Part shown: one piece after another, positions 1 through 8,483 of the stretch
Layout of the letters: each line of letters starts with the position of its first letter
How positions within the stretch are numbered: the stretch's first letter is position 1
Origin: JAGQOZ01 sp041399205
GTDB taxonomy: Bacteria; Planctomycetota; Planctomycetia; Pirellulales; Pirellulaceae
Direction: 5' to 3'
Assembly: GCA_041399205.1 (NCBI GenBank)
Contig: JAWKTK010000006.1
Coordinates: 124,001-188,000, forward strand
Length of the DNA stretch: 64,000 nucleotides
The notes under the pieces: generated by a model
Database searches by the model: none
What the model was told of the DNA's origin: nothing
Seen by the model: the letters and a program-made list of their open reading frames with translations, nothing else
Made by a program: the position numbers and the translations under genes

Positions 1-423
1 ATCCAAAAATGGAATCACCGACTCCATGCTTGTACTTGGATTGAGCGCTAACCCACTTGCTACTCCTAATCCGCGAATTTTGCCTAACGTGTCCGCAACG
101 TCAGAAATGGCTTCTACATGCACTGTCATTATGTCGGAACCCGCCTCGGCGAAGCTTTTAAGATATTCTTCAGCCCGATTCATCATTAGATGAACATCCA
201 GCGGTAGATCCGTCAGCTTTCGTACGGCTTCAACAATGGTTAAACCATAAGTGAAATTCGGAACAAATTGCCCATCCATGACGTCTAGGTGCAAGCCCTT
301 GACACCAGCATCCTCCAATCGGCGGATCTCCCGTTCCAAATTGGTAAAGTCGCACATCAGCATCGACGGCAAAACGCAGGGGCATTCACCTTTTAATTGT
401 CGAAGTCGTTCCCGTGCTGACAT
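1..423 (-). CDS. rpe: Ribulose-phosphate 3-epimerase, 3'-truncated by window edge
   Basis: Interconverts ribulose 5-phosphate and xylulose 5-phosphate in the cytoplasmic pentose phosphate pathway. The first 141 residues are present; the C-terminus lies beyond base 1. Seen directly: an N-terminal LPSMLMCDF stretch matching the family's 'PSILSADF' strand, the signature LHLDVMDGQFVPNFTYG near residue 45, and DVHLMM near residue 75. These hold the metal-ligand and phosphate-barrel residues of this TIM-barrel family. The start is the ATG at 421-423. The frame stays open further upstream, but the family motif begins about 20 residues in, so a longer start is unlikely. A GGAGGG lies rather far upstream. 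It is divergent from the FHA gene at 725. Confidence 0.93.
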   Translation of the reverse strand, partial: MSARERLRQLKGECPCVLPSMLMCDFTNLEREIRRLEDAGVKGLHLDVMDGQFVPNFTYGLTIVEAVRKLTDLPLDVHLMMNRAEEYLKSFAEAGSDIMTVHVEAISDVADTLGKIRGLGVASGLALNPSTSMESVIPFLD

Positions 424-536
424 CTTTCTGATACTCCGCGAAAAAGATAAGCCCTCCAAGCTAACGAAATTCCGCCAGACCGCAATTGGGAGTCGTCCGA
501 TCTGAGGCTTCCCCCCAAAAACGAATGTTCATTTTT

Positions 537-605
537 TTGACATTTCGCTTTGATTCTGCTAGCGTCTAGATTGAGAAAAAACTTTGTTACGTTGTGTTAA
601 CAAAG
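537..605 (+). promoter_or_regulatory. Putative promoter and inverted-repeat operator upstream of the FHA gene
   Basis: The 300-bp gap between rpe and the FHA gene holds no gene. It contains a TTGACA hexamer (537-542) with a weak TAGCGT 17 bp downstream. A perfect 8-bp inverted repeat follows, CTTTGTTA at 582-589 and TAACAAAG at 598-605, with an 8-bp spacer. The repeat could be an operator or a small hairpin. Both readings are inferred from sequence pattern only. Confidence 0.3.
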
Positions 606-724
606 TGTTAGTCGTTGAGAATTCAGGTAGAAAATCCGATGCAAGCGGGCTAACCTGAAGGAGTCCTGGCCGATTCTCTGGCCCCTTACGTTTTTTCTGG
701 ATAGCGGTACCAAGGAATTTTTTC

Positions 725-1318
725 ATGCAGGTGAAGCTGAAGGTTCTTCGAGGAGCCAGTGCGGGGCGTGAAATTGCGGTGAAAGGGCCTCAGTTCTTTA
801 TTGGCCGTTCGGAAGAATGTCACCTTCGCGCCAATAGTGATGCCATCAGCCGCAAACACTGCGGCATCTTAATCAAAGATTCCGAAGCGTTGGTTCGAGA
901 CCTTGGCAGTCGCAACGGCACGTACGTCAACGGTAACAAGCTGGAAAAACCACACGTCCTGGCGATGGGTGATCATCTGCGAGTTGGCCCGCTGGAATTC
1001 CTGGTGACCATCAGCGAACCAGCCAAATCCAAGGCGGCGGTGGCAAAACCTGCCGAAGGAGACGATCTGGCCGGCATGATTTCCGACTGGCTAGACGAAC
1101 CGGGCGATTCCCCAACCATCGAATCATCCGAACCCAAGACGCGAGAATACAAAGCGGGTGAAACGGCCAAAATCCGCGTCGACGCAGAAGCTACACCACC
1201 AGAAACCACATCGGAACCTAAGCGTCTGCCCAAAACCACCAACAAGAACGCTCCGAAGGATACCCAAGAAGCCGCCGCACAAACTCTGAAGAAGTTCTTC
1301 AATCGAGGATCTTCGTAG
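725..1318 (+). CDS. FHA domain-containing protein
   Basis: Cytoplasmic phosphothreonine-binding adaptor of 197 residues. The FHA fold spans about residues 1-95 and shows the conserved elements in order: FIGRSEECH (Gly27-Arg28-Ser29), SRKHC near 43, and GSRNGTYVNG near 61-70. The rest is low-complexity, charged and Pro/Thr-rich, probably a disordered tail. The ATG has an AAGGA about 8 bases upstream. It ends 189 bp before an ECF sigma factor on the same strand, and the three genes FHA, sigma and anti-sigma probably form one signalling unit. A link to Ser/Thr kinases, common partners of FHA proteins, is inferred; no kinase is in the window. Confidence 0.9.
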   Translation: MQVKLKVLRGASAGREIAVKGPQFFIGRSEECHLRANSDAISRKHCGILIKDSEALVRDLGSRNGTYVNGNKLEKPHVLAMGDHLRVGPLEFLVTISEPAKSKAAVAKPAEGDDLAGMISDWLDEPGDSPTIESSEPKTREYKAGETAKIRVDAEATPPETTSEPKRLPKTTNKNAPKDTQEAAAQTLKKFFNRGSS

Positions 1319-1507
1319 TTGATTACACGGATCGGCGCTGCTGGCGCTGATGGTTCAGAATTCAGTCAGCTGCCCCGTGCAAATTGCCGCGTTCAACACT
1401 TCGTGGTTTCCTTTTTTCGCCATTTCGGAAATAATCTGGCTCCAGTTACGAAAGAATCTTGGTTCGCACTCCTACACTTCGCTGGCGACCAAACAGGAGC
1501 CATTCTC

Positions 1508-2050
1508 GTGTCCAATGAAATAGTCCGTCTGGTTGACAAATGTCTTTCGAACGATGAAATCGCCATCCAGACGCTGGTGAATCGATTTCGCAGCCAAGTG
1601 TTTCAACTCTGCTACCGATTCTTAGGACAGCATCACGACGCCGAAGATGCCGTTCAAGAAACGTTTACTCGTGTGGTCCGCAGCCTGTCTTCTTGGAATC
1701 GAGAACGTGACTTTGAACCTTGGTTAATGACGATTGCCGCTAACCGCTGCCGGACACACCTTTCCAAACGTCAACGCAAGCCCATCCACCAATCTATCCA
1801 CGAATCCGATGTCAACGACCTGCGACCGGTGCAAACGCAGCAAGCAGAATGGCTGCAGGAAGAGCTGACTAGGTCTTTGGGGCAGCTAAAAACAGAATGG
1901 CGGCAAGCGTTCCTGCTGTTTCATCAACAACAATATTCGTATCAAGAAATTGCCGACGAAATGGGCTGTTCGCTGGGCACGGTTAAGACCTGGGTGCATC
2001 GAGCCAGAAAGCAGTTGATTTCGACCCTGCAAAAACGCGAGGCGGTGTGA
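1508..2050 (+). CDS. ECF-family RNA polymerase sigma factor
   Basis: 180-residue sigma-70 family extracytoplasmic-function factor. Region 2 contains LCYRFLGQHHDAEDAVQETF and FEPWLMTIAANRCRTHL, the -10 recognition and core-binding helices. Region 4 contains YQEIADEMGCSLGTVKTWVHRARKQL, a helix-turn-helix for the -35 element. The frame is open from 1319, but the preferred start is the GTG at 1508, which has AGGAG 9 bases upstream and gives the usual ECF length. The stop at 2048-2050 is followed after one base by the ATG of the zinc-finger protein, so the two are translationally coupled. Confidence 0.9.
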   Translation: MSNEIVRLVDKCLSNDEIAIQTLVNRFRSQVFQLCYRFLGQHHDAEDAVQETFTRVVRSLSSWNRERDFEPWLMTIAANRCRTHLSKRQRKPIHQSIHESDVNDLRPVQTQQAEWLQEELTRSLGQLKTEWRQAFLLFHQQQYSYQEIADEMGCSLGTVKTWVHRARKQLISTLQKREAV

Positions 2051-2051
2051 G

Positions 2052-2705
2052 ATGAAGTGCGAAGAATTTGAACTACGAGTATGGGACATTCTGGACGAAC
2101 GACAAGATCCAGCTGCGGACGAATCTATCACGACCCACGCCAATGCATGTGCGAATTGTCGGCAATTGCTGCAGCAATATCAAAACATGATGCACGCCGT
2201 TACTGCCATGCATTTCCAAGTCGATTCCACGAACCATTCACCCACGGTGTCGGCCCGCAAGACACTTCCTACGCCTTCGGCAATCATGCACCGAACAGCA
2301 ACATGGGTTGCGGGCATCGCAGCCGTTCTGTTCATGTCGATTAGCTTACGACCGACATTTTTGTCGCCGCCCCTGCCTGTATCACCGGCACCGCTATCAG
2401 CAAACCAGACGTCAATAGTGGAAACGGAAATGGCGGCGCACAGGCCAACATCTTTGGTCGAACTTGGTGCTCCCCCGAACTTAGACCTGGAACAATTCGC
2501 CAAACGAATCTACACGACTTCTCGCGAAGTAACCGTGTCGCCGCCAGAATGGATTCAACCCGTCACCGGCACCATTCGGCCCTTGGCGGATTCCGTCTAC
2601 AGCACGATCAGCGTGCTCAAGAAAACCTTGCCCTCCAACCCAACCAGCTCGCCCCAAACCGCACCGCAAGCGTCGTCTCGAACCTGCGTCGATGTCATCA
2701 CGTAG
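2052..2705 (+). CDS. Putative zinc-finger anti-sigma factor, single-pass membrane protein
   Basis: 217 residues. The N-terminal cytoplasmic part carries an HANACANC motif (H-x3-C-x2-C) near residue 28, the zinc-binding pattern of ZAS/zf-HC2 anti-sigma domains. One hydrophobic segment, WVAGIAAVLFMSISL, near residues 84-98 should anchor it in the membrane. The Pro/Ser/Thr-rich C-terminal half would be periplasmic. The gene starts one base after the ECF sigma stop, the standard arrangement for a cognate pair, so it probably holds that sigma inactive until a signal arrives. The signal is unknown. Confidence 0.82.
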   Translation: MKCEEFELRVWDILDERQDPAADESITTHANACANCRQLLQQYQNMMHAVTAMHFQVDSTNHSPTVSARKTLPTPSAIMHRTATWVAGIAAVLFMSISLRPTFLSPPLPVSPAPLSANQTSIVETEMAAHRPTSLVELGAPPNLDLEQFAKRIYTTSREVTVSPPEWIQPVTGTIRPLADSVYSTISVLKKTLPSNPTSSPQTAPQASSRTCVDVIT

Positions 2706-2793
2706 CAGCGGACGCTTCGCTTGCCAATCCTCGAGTAACCAGCCTTGATTTGGGCGAAGCGACGTGTTTTTTTATTGCAATCGGCAACACCAG

Positions 2794-3165
2794 CAGGATT
2801 CGTCAGCCTTGTCCACGGCGCAAAGCAAGGCAGGATTCGTCACCTCATCCATGACGCGAAAAACAGGCAGGATTCGTCAGCCTTGTCCACGGCGCAAAGC
2901 AAGGCAGGATTCGTCACCTCATCCATGACGCGAAAAACAAGGCAGGATTCGTCACCTCATCCATGACGCGAAAAACAAGGCAGGATTCGTCACCTCATCC
3001 ATGACGCAAAGCAAGGCAGGATTCGTCACCTGATCCATTACGCGAAAAACAGGCAGGATTCGTCACCTCATCCACGACGCGAAACAGGCAGGATTCGTCA
3101 CCTGATCCACGACGCAAAGCAAGGCAGGATTCGTCAGCCTTGTCCACGGCGCAAAGATTCGTCAT
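2794..3165. repeat. Tandem array of ten ~37-bp repeats
   Basis: The core CAGGATTCGTCA recurs at 2794, 2831, 2868, 2905, 2943, 2981, 3017, 3054, 3089 and 3125, with periods of 35-38 bp, followed by a degenerate GATTCGTCA near 3156. Between cores the filler comes in two interchangeable types: CCTCATCCATGACGCGAAAA, and GCCTTGTCCACGGCGCAAAG with small variants. The fillers are themselves repeated, so this is not a CRISPR array. It fills the space between the anti-sigma gene and the convergent TolC gene. Confidence 0.9.
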
Positions 3166-3198
3166 AGCAGGTACACACGACAACGGACGGGACGTTGG

Positions 3199-5055
3199 TC
3201 ATCTGGCAGCGGGTTCTGGCGGTGCCGACGAACGCACTTCGCTGCGTCGTTCAATTTCTTGCAGCTCGAAAAATTCTTCGCTTGGTTCGCGCTGATCTGG
3301 ATAACGGCTTTCTGAATCAGACGGTTTCATGCGACCAGCATAGTCGCGTTCCGGACCGCAAATGCCCAAGGGGCCAAGCGAACAGTAGCGTTCTTCAAAC
3401 AGGCGAATGCCATGCGTTTCCAAGATGGTGCCCGTTTCGTTTTCCAAAGTTGCTAACGCAATGTTGTATTGAATCAGAGCCTGCGCTTCCGAATTAACCG
3501 CGTTGCCCCAATCGTTGATGGCTTGTAACACGGTGATGAAATTGGTTCGCCGAGACCGAAATTCCGCCAGCTGCACTTCCAAGTTCTTTTCCGCAGCCGC
3601 TCGCGTCTTTTGAAACGCGTCATATTGAGCAAACAACTGATCTACTCGACGCACCGCTGCCGCCAAAATATGAACGACTTGGTGCATCCGTTCATCCAAA
3701 TTCGCTTGGTCGCGTTGAATCAACAGTTCCACTCGCCGATAGTTGGCTCGGCTGGCTCGCAATCCGACCGGCACGGAAAAATTGACGCCCAACTGCCAAT
3801 CGGTAAATGCGCCGGCGTCGGACTTCAAGTTCGAGCCGATGGGCATTTCCCCTTCCAAACCGTTCCACCGATACAGCGCGACGGCGTCGAGTTGAGGACG
3901 AGCTTGATTGCGAGCCAAGATCAGCGATTGAAAATCAGCGTCCAAAACCAGCTTTAGTTCAATCAAATCAGGACGTTGTTGTTCGGCCACGGACACCACT
4001 TCGTCCCAAACAAAGGCCAATGATTCATTTGACGGCGGCGATGTGGGCACCAATTCCATTTCCGCAGATGGTGGTAAACCCAACAGACTACGCAGCGCGG
4101 CTTCATCGTCCAGGTACCGAGACTTGGCGGCCACCATCGATGCGTCAAAGCTGGTTTTAGCCGACCGAGCTTGCGCGACGGGCGAAATATCATCCCTGGC
4201 AACTCGCAAATTCGCTTCGGCCAGTCGCAAGGCAAAATCAGCTTGTTCAATCTGCTGCTGGCGGACCCACACGTCAATTCGCGAAAGGACCAAATTCCAA
4301 TACGCTTGAATGACGCTAAGCACACTGTCTTGCAGACCCGACTTGAGCTGAAAGTACGAACGGTCGACGTCAATTCTTGCCAACACGATGGGAACCATAT
4401 TCACGCGCACTCCCGCGCCCTGTAGCAACGGTTGCGTGAAGCTGAGCGAAACAGATGAATTCGTCGCTGGATTCAACGGAAACAAACCGGGTTGAATGCG
4501 ACTACGGTTCGCATCAATCTGCAACGCCGCCACGCCTCCCGTCACCGAAGGCTTGATGATCGAAGTAGAATGGCCGTAAGCGTCGCTGCGGTTGCCGCCA
4601 ATATTCGCTACGCCCGGAATGAATGGATCGAACACGGCCTGCGGATTTTCATTTCGCAAGAAATCATGCCGGCTACTCACCGTCGGATCAAAGGCCGCGT
4701 GAGCTTGATCAACTTGCGTGTTGACAATCCCCGGATCGTAAATGGTCCGACCACTACTGACCGCGGTCACTCCACCTAAGACTCGGACAATGGGCGAACT
4801 GGCCAGCGCTCGGCGAATGGCATCGTCCAAAGAAATCGTCTCTTCGCCGCGTTCAAATTCGGATCGCACGGTGTACGGACTAGCCGAATACGGAATTTTG
4901 GCGTGACGCAGCTCTTCGGGTCGACGCACTTGAATCTGTCTGGATTCCGGAAAGATTGCCGGAATGGTCGACTGCGCAAAGAGGGACGATCCCACCAAAA
5001 ATACGGTGGCACACCATGCGAAAAAGAAACGATAGCAGCGAATGGAGATGTTCAT
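3199..5055 (-). CDS. TolC family outer-membrane channel protein
   Basis: 618 residues beginning with a clear signal peptide (FFFAWCATVFLVGSSLFAQ). The protein has the two-fold helical organisation of outer membrane efflux proteins, with an SLSFTQPLLQGAG stretch near residue 205 and long amphipathic helices rich in Gln and Ala such as IEQADFALRLAEANLRVARD. It probably forms the trimeric exit duct for a tripartite pump or type I secretion system. The start has GGAG a few bases upstream. A MacB-type ATPase lies just upstream on the same strand (92-bp gap), but no permease or adaptor sits beside it; the HlyD-like gene at 32.9 kb is the nearest adaptor. The C-terminal ~60 residues are polar and non-conserved in appearance. 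Confidence 0.87.
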   Translation of the reverse strand: MNISIRCYRFFFAWCATVFLVGSSLFAQSTIPAIFPESRQIQVRRPEELRHAKIPYSASPYTVRSEFERGEETISLDDAIRRALASSPIVRVLGGVTAVSSGRTIYDPGIVNTQVDQAHAAFDPTVSSRHDFLRNENPQAVFDPFIPGVANIGGNRSDAYGHSTSIIKPSVTGGVAALQIDANRSRIQPGLFPLNPATNSSVSLSFTQPLLQGAGVRVNMVPIVLARIDVDRSYFQLKSGLQDSVLSVIQAYWNLVLSRIDVWVRQQQIEQADFALRLAEANLRVARDDISPVAQARSAKTSFDASMVAAKSRYLDDEAALRSLLGLPPSAEMELVPTSPPSNESLAFVWDEVVSVAEQQRPDLIELKLVLDADFQSLILARNQARPQLDAVALYRWNGLEGEMPIGSNLKSDAGAFTDWQLGVNFSVPVGLRASRANYRRVELLIQRDQANLDERMHQVVHILAAAVRRVDQLFAQYDAFQKTRAAAEKNLEVQLAEFRSRRTNFITVLQAINDWGNAVNSEAQALIQYNIALATLENETGTILETHGIRLFEERYCSLGPLGICGPERDYAGRMKPSDSESRYPDQREPSEEFFELQEIERRSEVRSSAPPEPAAR

Positions 5056-5147
5056 CAGTCTCCATTTCGGCCAGTTGTTCCGGCTCTATCGAATGAAAGT
5101 CTCGATCGACATACTCCGTCCACCGATGCTGGCAACCGTTGTAGCGG

Positions 5148-5852
5148 TTAATCGGTTTCTGCTGGTGTTCGCACAATATCGGACACAACCTGACCATCTC
5201 GTAACGTGATGGTTCGCTGCGCATTTTCTGCCACTTCCGCATCATGCGTCACCAAAATGACGGTGATTTGTTGTTCCCGATTCAGTTGCTGGAACAGTCG
5301 AATGATTTCGTCGCTGGTCTTGGTGTCGAGATTTCCGGTTGGTTCGTCGGCCATCAAAATGGAAGGCTGATTAATTAACGCTCGCGCGATCGCCACGCGT
5401 TGTTGCTGTCCGCCCGAAAGCTGAGACGGTTGGTGATCGGTGCGTTCGCCCAGTCCAACCAGTCCCAGTAGTTCCTTTGCGCGTTGACGACGAACGCGAG
5501 GTTTCATGCCGGGAGTATAGAGCAGCGGTAATTCGACATTTTCGAGTGCCGAAGTTCGATTCAGCAGATTAAAGTTTTGAAACACAAAGCCAATGCGTTC
5601 GTTGCGAATTTTGGCTCGAGCATCATTATTCATGGTGGCAATTTCAATGCCGTCCAAGCGATACGAACCACTGGTCGGTCGATCCAAGCACCCCAAGGTG
5701 TTCATCAGCGTCGACTTGCCCGAACCAGAAGGTCCAATCAACGATACGAATTCGCCGGTATCGATATCCAAATCGACGCCATCCAACGCGCGCACCTCCG
5801 TGTCACCACGAACATACGTCTTCCGCAACTCTCGTAATTCAATCAATGGCAT
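5148..5852 (-). CDS. ABC transporter ATP-binding protein, MacB/LolD type
   Basis: 234 residues, a complete nucleotide-binding domain. Walker A is GPSGSGKST (about 40-48), the Q-loop lies in FVFQNFNLL, the signature is LSGGQQQR, Walker B with the catalytic Glu is ILMADEPTGNLD, and the switch His lies in VTHD. The LNRTSALENVELPLLY region is typical of MacB/LolD/FtsE-like ATPases acting on lipoproteins, peptides or macrolides. The frame is open up to 5915, but the ATG at 5850-5852 fits the family start (PLIELRELRKTY) and avoids overlap with the upstream gene. The membrane permease is not in the window. Confidence 0.93.
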   Translation of the reverse strand: MPLIELRELRKTYVRGDTEVRALDGVDLDIDTGEFVSLIGPSGSGKSTLMNTLGCLDRPTSGSYRLDGIEIATMNNDARAKIRNERIGFVFQNFNLLNRTSALENVELPLLYTPGMKPRVRRQRAKELLGLVGLGERTDHQPSQLSGGQQQRVAIARALINQPSILMADEPTGNLDTKTSDEIIRLFQQLNREQQITVILVTHDAEVAENAQRTITLRDGQVVSDIVRTPAETD

Positions 5853-5868
5853 CCGCATCCGCTCGCTT

Positions 5869-7095
5869 TCATTCAGTACGCTGTGGATTATTCCACTGAC
5901 GCGATTCGTTGGCAAGCTGATTCAACATTTGTTGCAAGTCGGCCTCAATCTGTTTCATAATCGGATCCGGCGCCGCCTTGGATTCTCGCTTCACCGGCAC
6001 TTCAATCCGCTCGCCTACCTGCAAGACAGCGTGCAAATGCCCGTGAGCTCGTACGGCATCCGTCAAGTCTTCTTCATACCGTTCCACGGTTTCCAGGAGT
6101 CGTTCTACCGTTAAGGGCCCCGCCAAATAATCGGGCGGATAGCTGGCAACCTGCTGTGACAAATAAATGTCAGCCAATTGTTGCCACCTTCGTTTGCGTT
6201 CGTCCGCAGAGAGTGAACCTTGCACCATTTCCGGTAAGATTTTCATGCGCAGATTTTTGATTCGCGGAACCACTGATCCTTCTTGAGGTGCGTTAAGCCA
6301 TTCTTGTTCGATCGGATGCAGCAAGCGGTTAATCAAACCGTTTAACCGTTCGGTCAGCTTTCCCTGTTGCGGCGAACCAAAGTATTCCAGCTCTTTCAAC
6401 GACAACAGCGCCAGGCCAATCGATTGAATGCGAAACAGCAGCGGTTGATCGGTTCTCGGTCGCCATGAAAAGCGATGTTCAATTTCTGACAAAACCGGAT
6501 TCAACGCTTTTTCCAAGTCGCCTTGAAACAAGTATTTGATGGCCACCGGATGAATGACAATTCGTCCGTCGTCTCGTTTCGCTCGTTTCTTGGCCGCCGT
6601 TCTGGCAATGAACGAAACGCCGTCCAACAACGCACTCAGCCGGTCATTGGTCCGAGTGACCGCGCCTTCGGGAAACAAGATTAAAGGTCGTTGGGCTTCG
6701 CTCAAGACTTCCGTGGCGGTATCAATCGCTTTGCGGTCGATGCCTTCGCGGTAGATACTAAAACCACCCATCTTGCGAATGGCCCACGCGGTGAAACGGT
6801 CTTGATGAAACAGATGCCAGCTGGCCATGGCAAACACATGCGTCTTGACTTCTCGAGCCAACCAGCCCATGGCAATCGGATCGGCTGGACGGCAGTGGTT
6901 TGGCGTCAACATAATGCCATGCCCCGCTTCTAAAGACGCGACAAGCCGATCTTGATGACGACATTCGTACGAAACGATGCCGTTCTTTTTCAAATAGATA
7001 TCGATCAGGCGAAATCGCTGAATGAAGCTCGGCCACCAATTCCCCGAATGCGGTGGAATGAATTGGTATGGCTTTTCGATAATGATCTTCTGCAT
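5869..7095 (-). CDS. 1-acyl-sn-glycerol-3-phosphate acyltransferase (PlsC) family protein
   Basis: 408 residues. The acyltransferase block shows NHCRPADP near residue 66, the catalytic H-x4-D motif. It is followed by a GGFSIYREG-like block and LFPEGAVTR, the acceptor phosphate-binding motif. This domain occupies roughly residues 45-240. The remaining ~170 residues are a helical extension not found in short PlsC enzymes. The family transfers acyl chains onto lysophosphatidate-like acceptors at the inner membrane face. The substrate here is not determined. It is followed closely by the ABC ATPase gene and could be cotranscribed with it. Confidence 0.83.
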   Translation of the reverse strand: MQKIIIEKPYQFIPPHSGNWWPSFIQRFRLIDIYLKKNGIVSYECRHQDRLVASLEAGHGIMLTPNHCRPADPIAMGWLAREVKTHVFAMASWHLFHQDRFTAWAIRKMGGFSIYREGIDRKAIDTATEVLSEAQRPLILFPEGAVTRTNDRLSALLDGVSFIARTAAKKRAKRDDGRIVIHPVAIKYLFQGDLEKALNPVLSEIEHRFSWRPRTDQPLLFRIQSIGLALLSLKELEYFGSPQQGKLTERLNGLINRLLHPIEQEWLNAPQEGSVVPRIKNLRMKILPEMVQGSLSADERKRRWQQLADIYLSQQVASYPPDYLAGPLTVERLLETVERYEEDLTDAVRAHGHLHAVLQVGERIEVPVKRESKAAPDPIMKQIEADLQQMLNQLANESRQWNNPQRTE

Positions 7096-7221
7096 CGCTC
7101 GAATATCCCTTTCGGCTCGATTTCATGCACAGTCGACAGAGTCGCCCGAACCGCAAGTGTGGCACGAACACGTGACCCACCGCTCACTCGCTGACGCCGT
7201 TTGAAGTTACGTTTTTTCATA

Positions 7222-7282
7222 GCCCGAAACGTCAGTGAGGGGAAACAGAACGCTTCTGAATTCCCTCGCTGACGTTTCGGGC
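7222..7282. repeat. Long imperfect inverted repeat, REP-like
   Basis: Arms GCCCGAAACGTCAGTGAGGG (7222-7241) and CCCTCGCTGACGTTTCGGGC (7263-7282) are complementary over 20 bp with one mismatch, separated by 21 bases. Related fragments occur nearby: CTCGCTGACGC about 7188-7198, and CTGACGCGTCGGGCT at 7325-7339. The element fills the galE/acyltransferase gap. It could act as a transcription barrier or be a mobile REP-type repeat. Confidence 0.75.
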
Positions 7283-7371
7283 CAAGAAATTCCGCCACAA
7301 ATACGCGAAAACACAACTTCAAAACTGACGCGTCGGGCTAGGATTTTGGAATTCCACTTTTGGAAGGCCAA

Positions 7372-8355
7372 TTAATCCTGGTACCCGTGCGGATGAGATT
7401 GATGCCATTTCCACGCGGTGGCCACGATCGATTGGATGTCCACATACTGTGGTTGCCAGTCGAGTGTTTTCTTCGCGAGTGAAGAGTCGGCGACCAATTC
7501 TGGCGGATCGCCGGGACGTCGCTGGCCCAACTGTTCTGGAATGGCGTGGCCCGTCACGGTTCGGCACGCATCAATGATTTCTCGAACACTGGTCCCTTTG
7601 CCCGTTCCCAAATTCATCTTCAGTTCTGTGCCGGGTTGCAGCATCTCTAATGCTTTGACGTGGGCCGAACCGAGATCATCCACGTGGATATAGTCGCGAA
7701 TACAGGTTCCGTCCGGAGTAGGATAGTCATTGCCAAACACCGTAATGTGGTCTCGTTGGCCCAACGCAACTTGCAAGACCAAAGGAATGAGATGCGTTTC
7801 CGGCGAATGATCTTCACCAATTTCACCACTGGGCGAAGCGCCGGCCGCGTTGAAATATCGCAGAGCGGCGTAGCCCCAGTCGTACGCGTGAGCGTAATCG
7901 GCCAGAGCCTTTTCGATCACTAGCTTGCTGAATCCATACGGATTGATGGGATCTTGCTTTTCTGATTCGCAAATCGGAATCTGTTCGGGCACACCGTACG
8001 TGGCCGTGGTGCTGGAGAAGACCATCTTCTTGACGCCCGCGTTTTGCATCGCTTCCATCAAGCACAACGTTCCCATCACGTTGTTGCGGTAGTACTTTCT
8101 GGGATCGGTAACCGATTCGCCAACGTAAGCAAACGCAGCAAAGTGCATGACCGCTTCAATCTGCTTTTCCGCTAAAACCGCTTCTACTTTGGCATGATCG
8201 TCGATTTCGCCTTCAATCAATCGGCCCGGCAAGGCGGCTCCGCGATGACCGTACACCAAACTGTCGTATATCCACACATCATGCCCTGCGGCTTTTAGAA
8301 TCCGTGCCGCATGAGAACCGATGTAACCGGCGCCACCTGTAACGAGTACTCGCAT
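7372..8355 (-). CDS. galE: UDP-glucose 4-epimerase
   Basis: 327 residues, the usual GalE length. It interconverts UDP-glucose and UDP-galactose using tightly bound NAD, feeding cell-surface polysaccharide synthesis. The Rossmann motif VTGGAGYIGSH is at residues 4-14. The catalytic Ser/Thr lies in FSSTTATYG, and the YxxxK motif lies in NPYGFSKLVIEK. LRYFNAAGASPSGEIGEDH and DYPTPDGTCIRDYIHVDDL are GalE signatures. The ATG at 8353-8355 is chosen because the NAD motif starts directly after it; AGGTGG lies upstream. It is divergent from the Xer recombinase gene. Confidence 0.96.
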   Translation of the reverse strand: MRVLVTGGAGYIGSHAARILKAAGHDVWIYDSLVYGHRGAALPGRLIEGEIDDHAKVEAVLAEKQIEAVMHFAAFAYVGESVTDPRKYYRNNVMGTLCLMEAMQNAGVKKMVFSSTTATYGVPEQIPICESEKQDPINPYGFSKLVIEKALADYAHAYDWGYAALRYFNAAGASPSGEIGEDHSPETHLIPLVLQVALGQRDHITVFGNDYPTPDGTCIRDYIHVDDLGSAHVKALEMLQPGTELKMNLGTGKGTSVREIIDACRTVTGHAIPEQLGQRRPGDPPELVADSSLAKKTLDWQPQYVDIQSIVATAWKWHQSHPHGYQD

Positions 8356-8483
8356 AATCCGCACCACCTGTGATCTAGTTTTCTGAGTAATTGCTGGAAG
8401 TGTCTTCGATAATTTAGCCCGATAACAATAGACGGGAATCGGAATTATAGAAAATGCGGTCATGTTCGGACATTTGAATTTTC

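Noticed and set aside
2794..3165. CRISPR array
   Set aside because: The intervals between repeat cores are not unique spacers but two recurring sequences, spacing is only ~25 bp, and no cas gene is in the window.
2995..3183. 62-residue minus-strand protein with DESCL repeats
   Set aside because: It is only a translation of the tandem DNA array and has no ribosome binding site or non-repetitive part.
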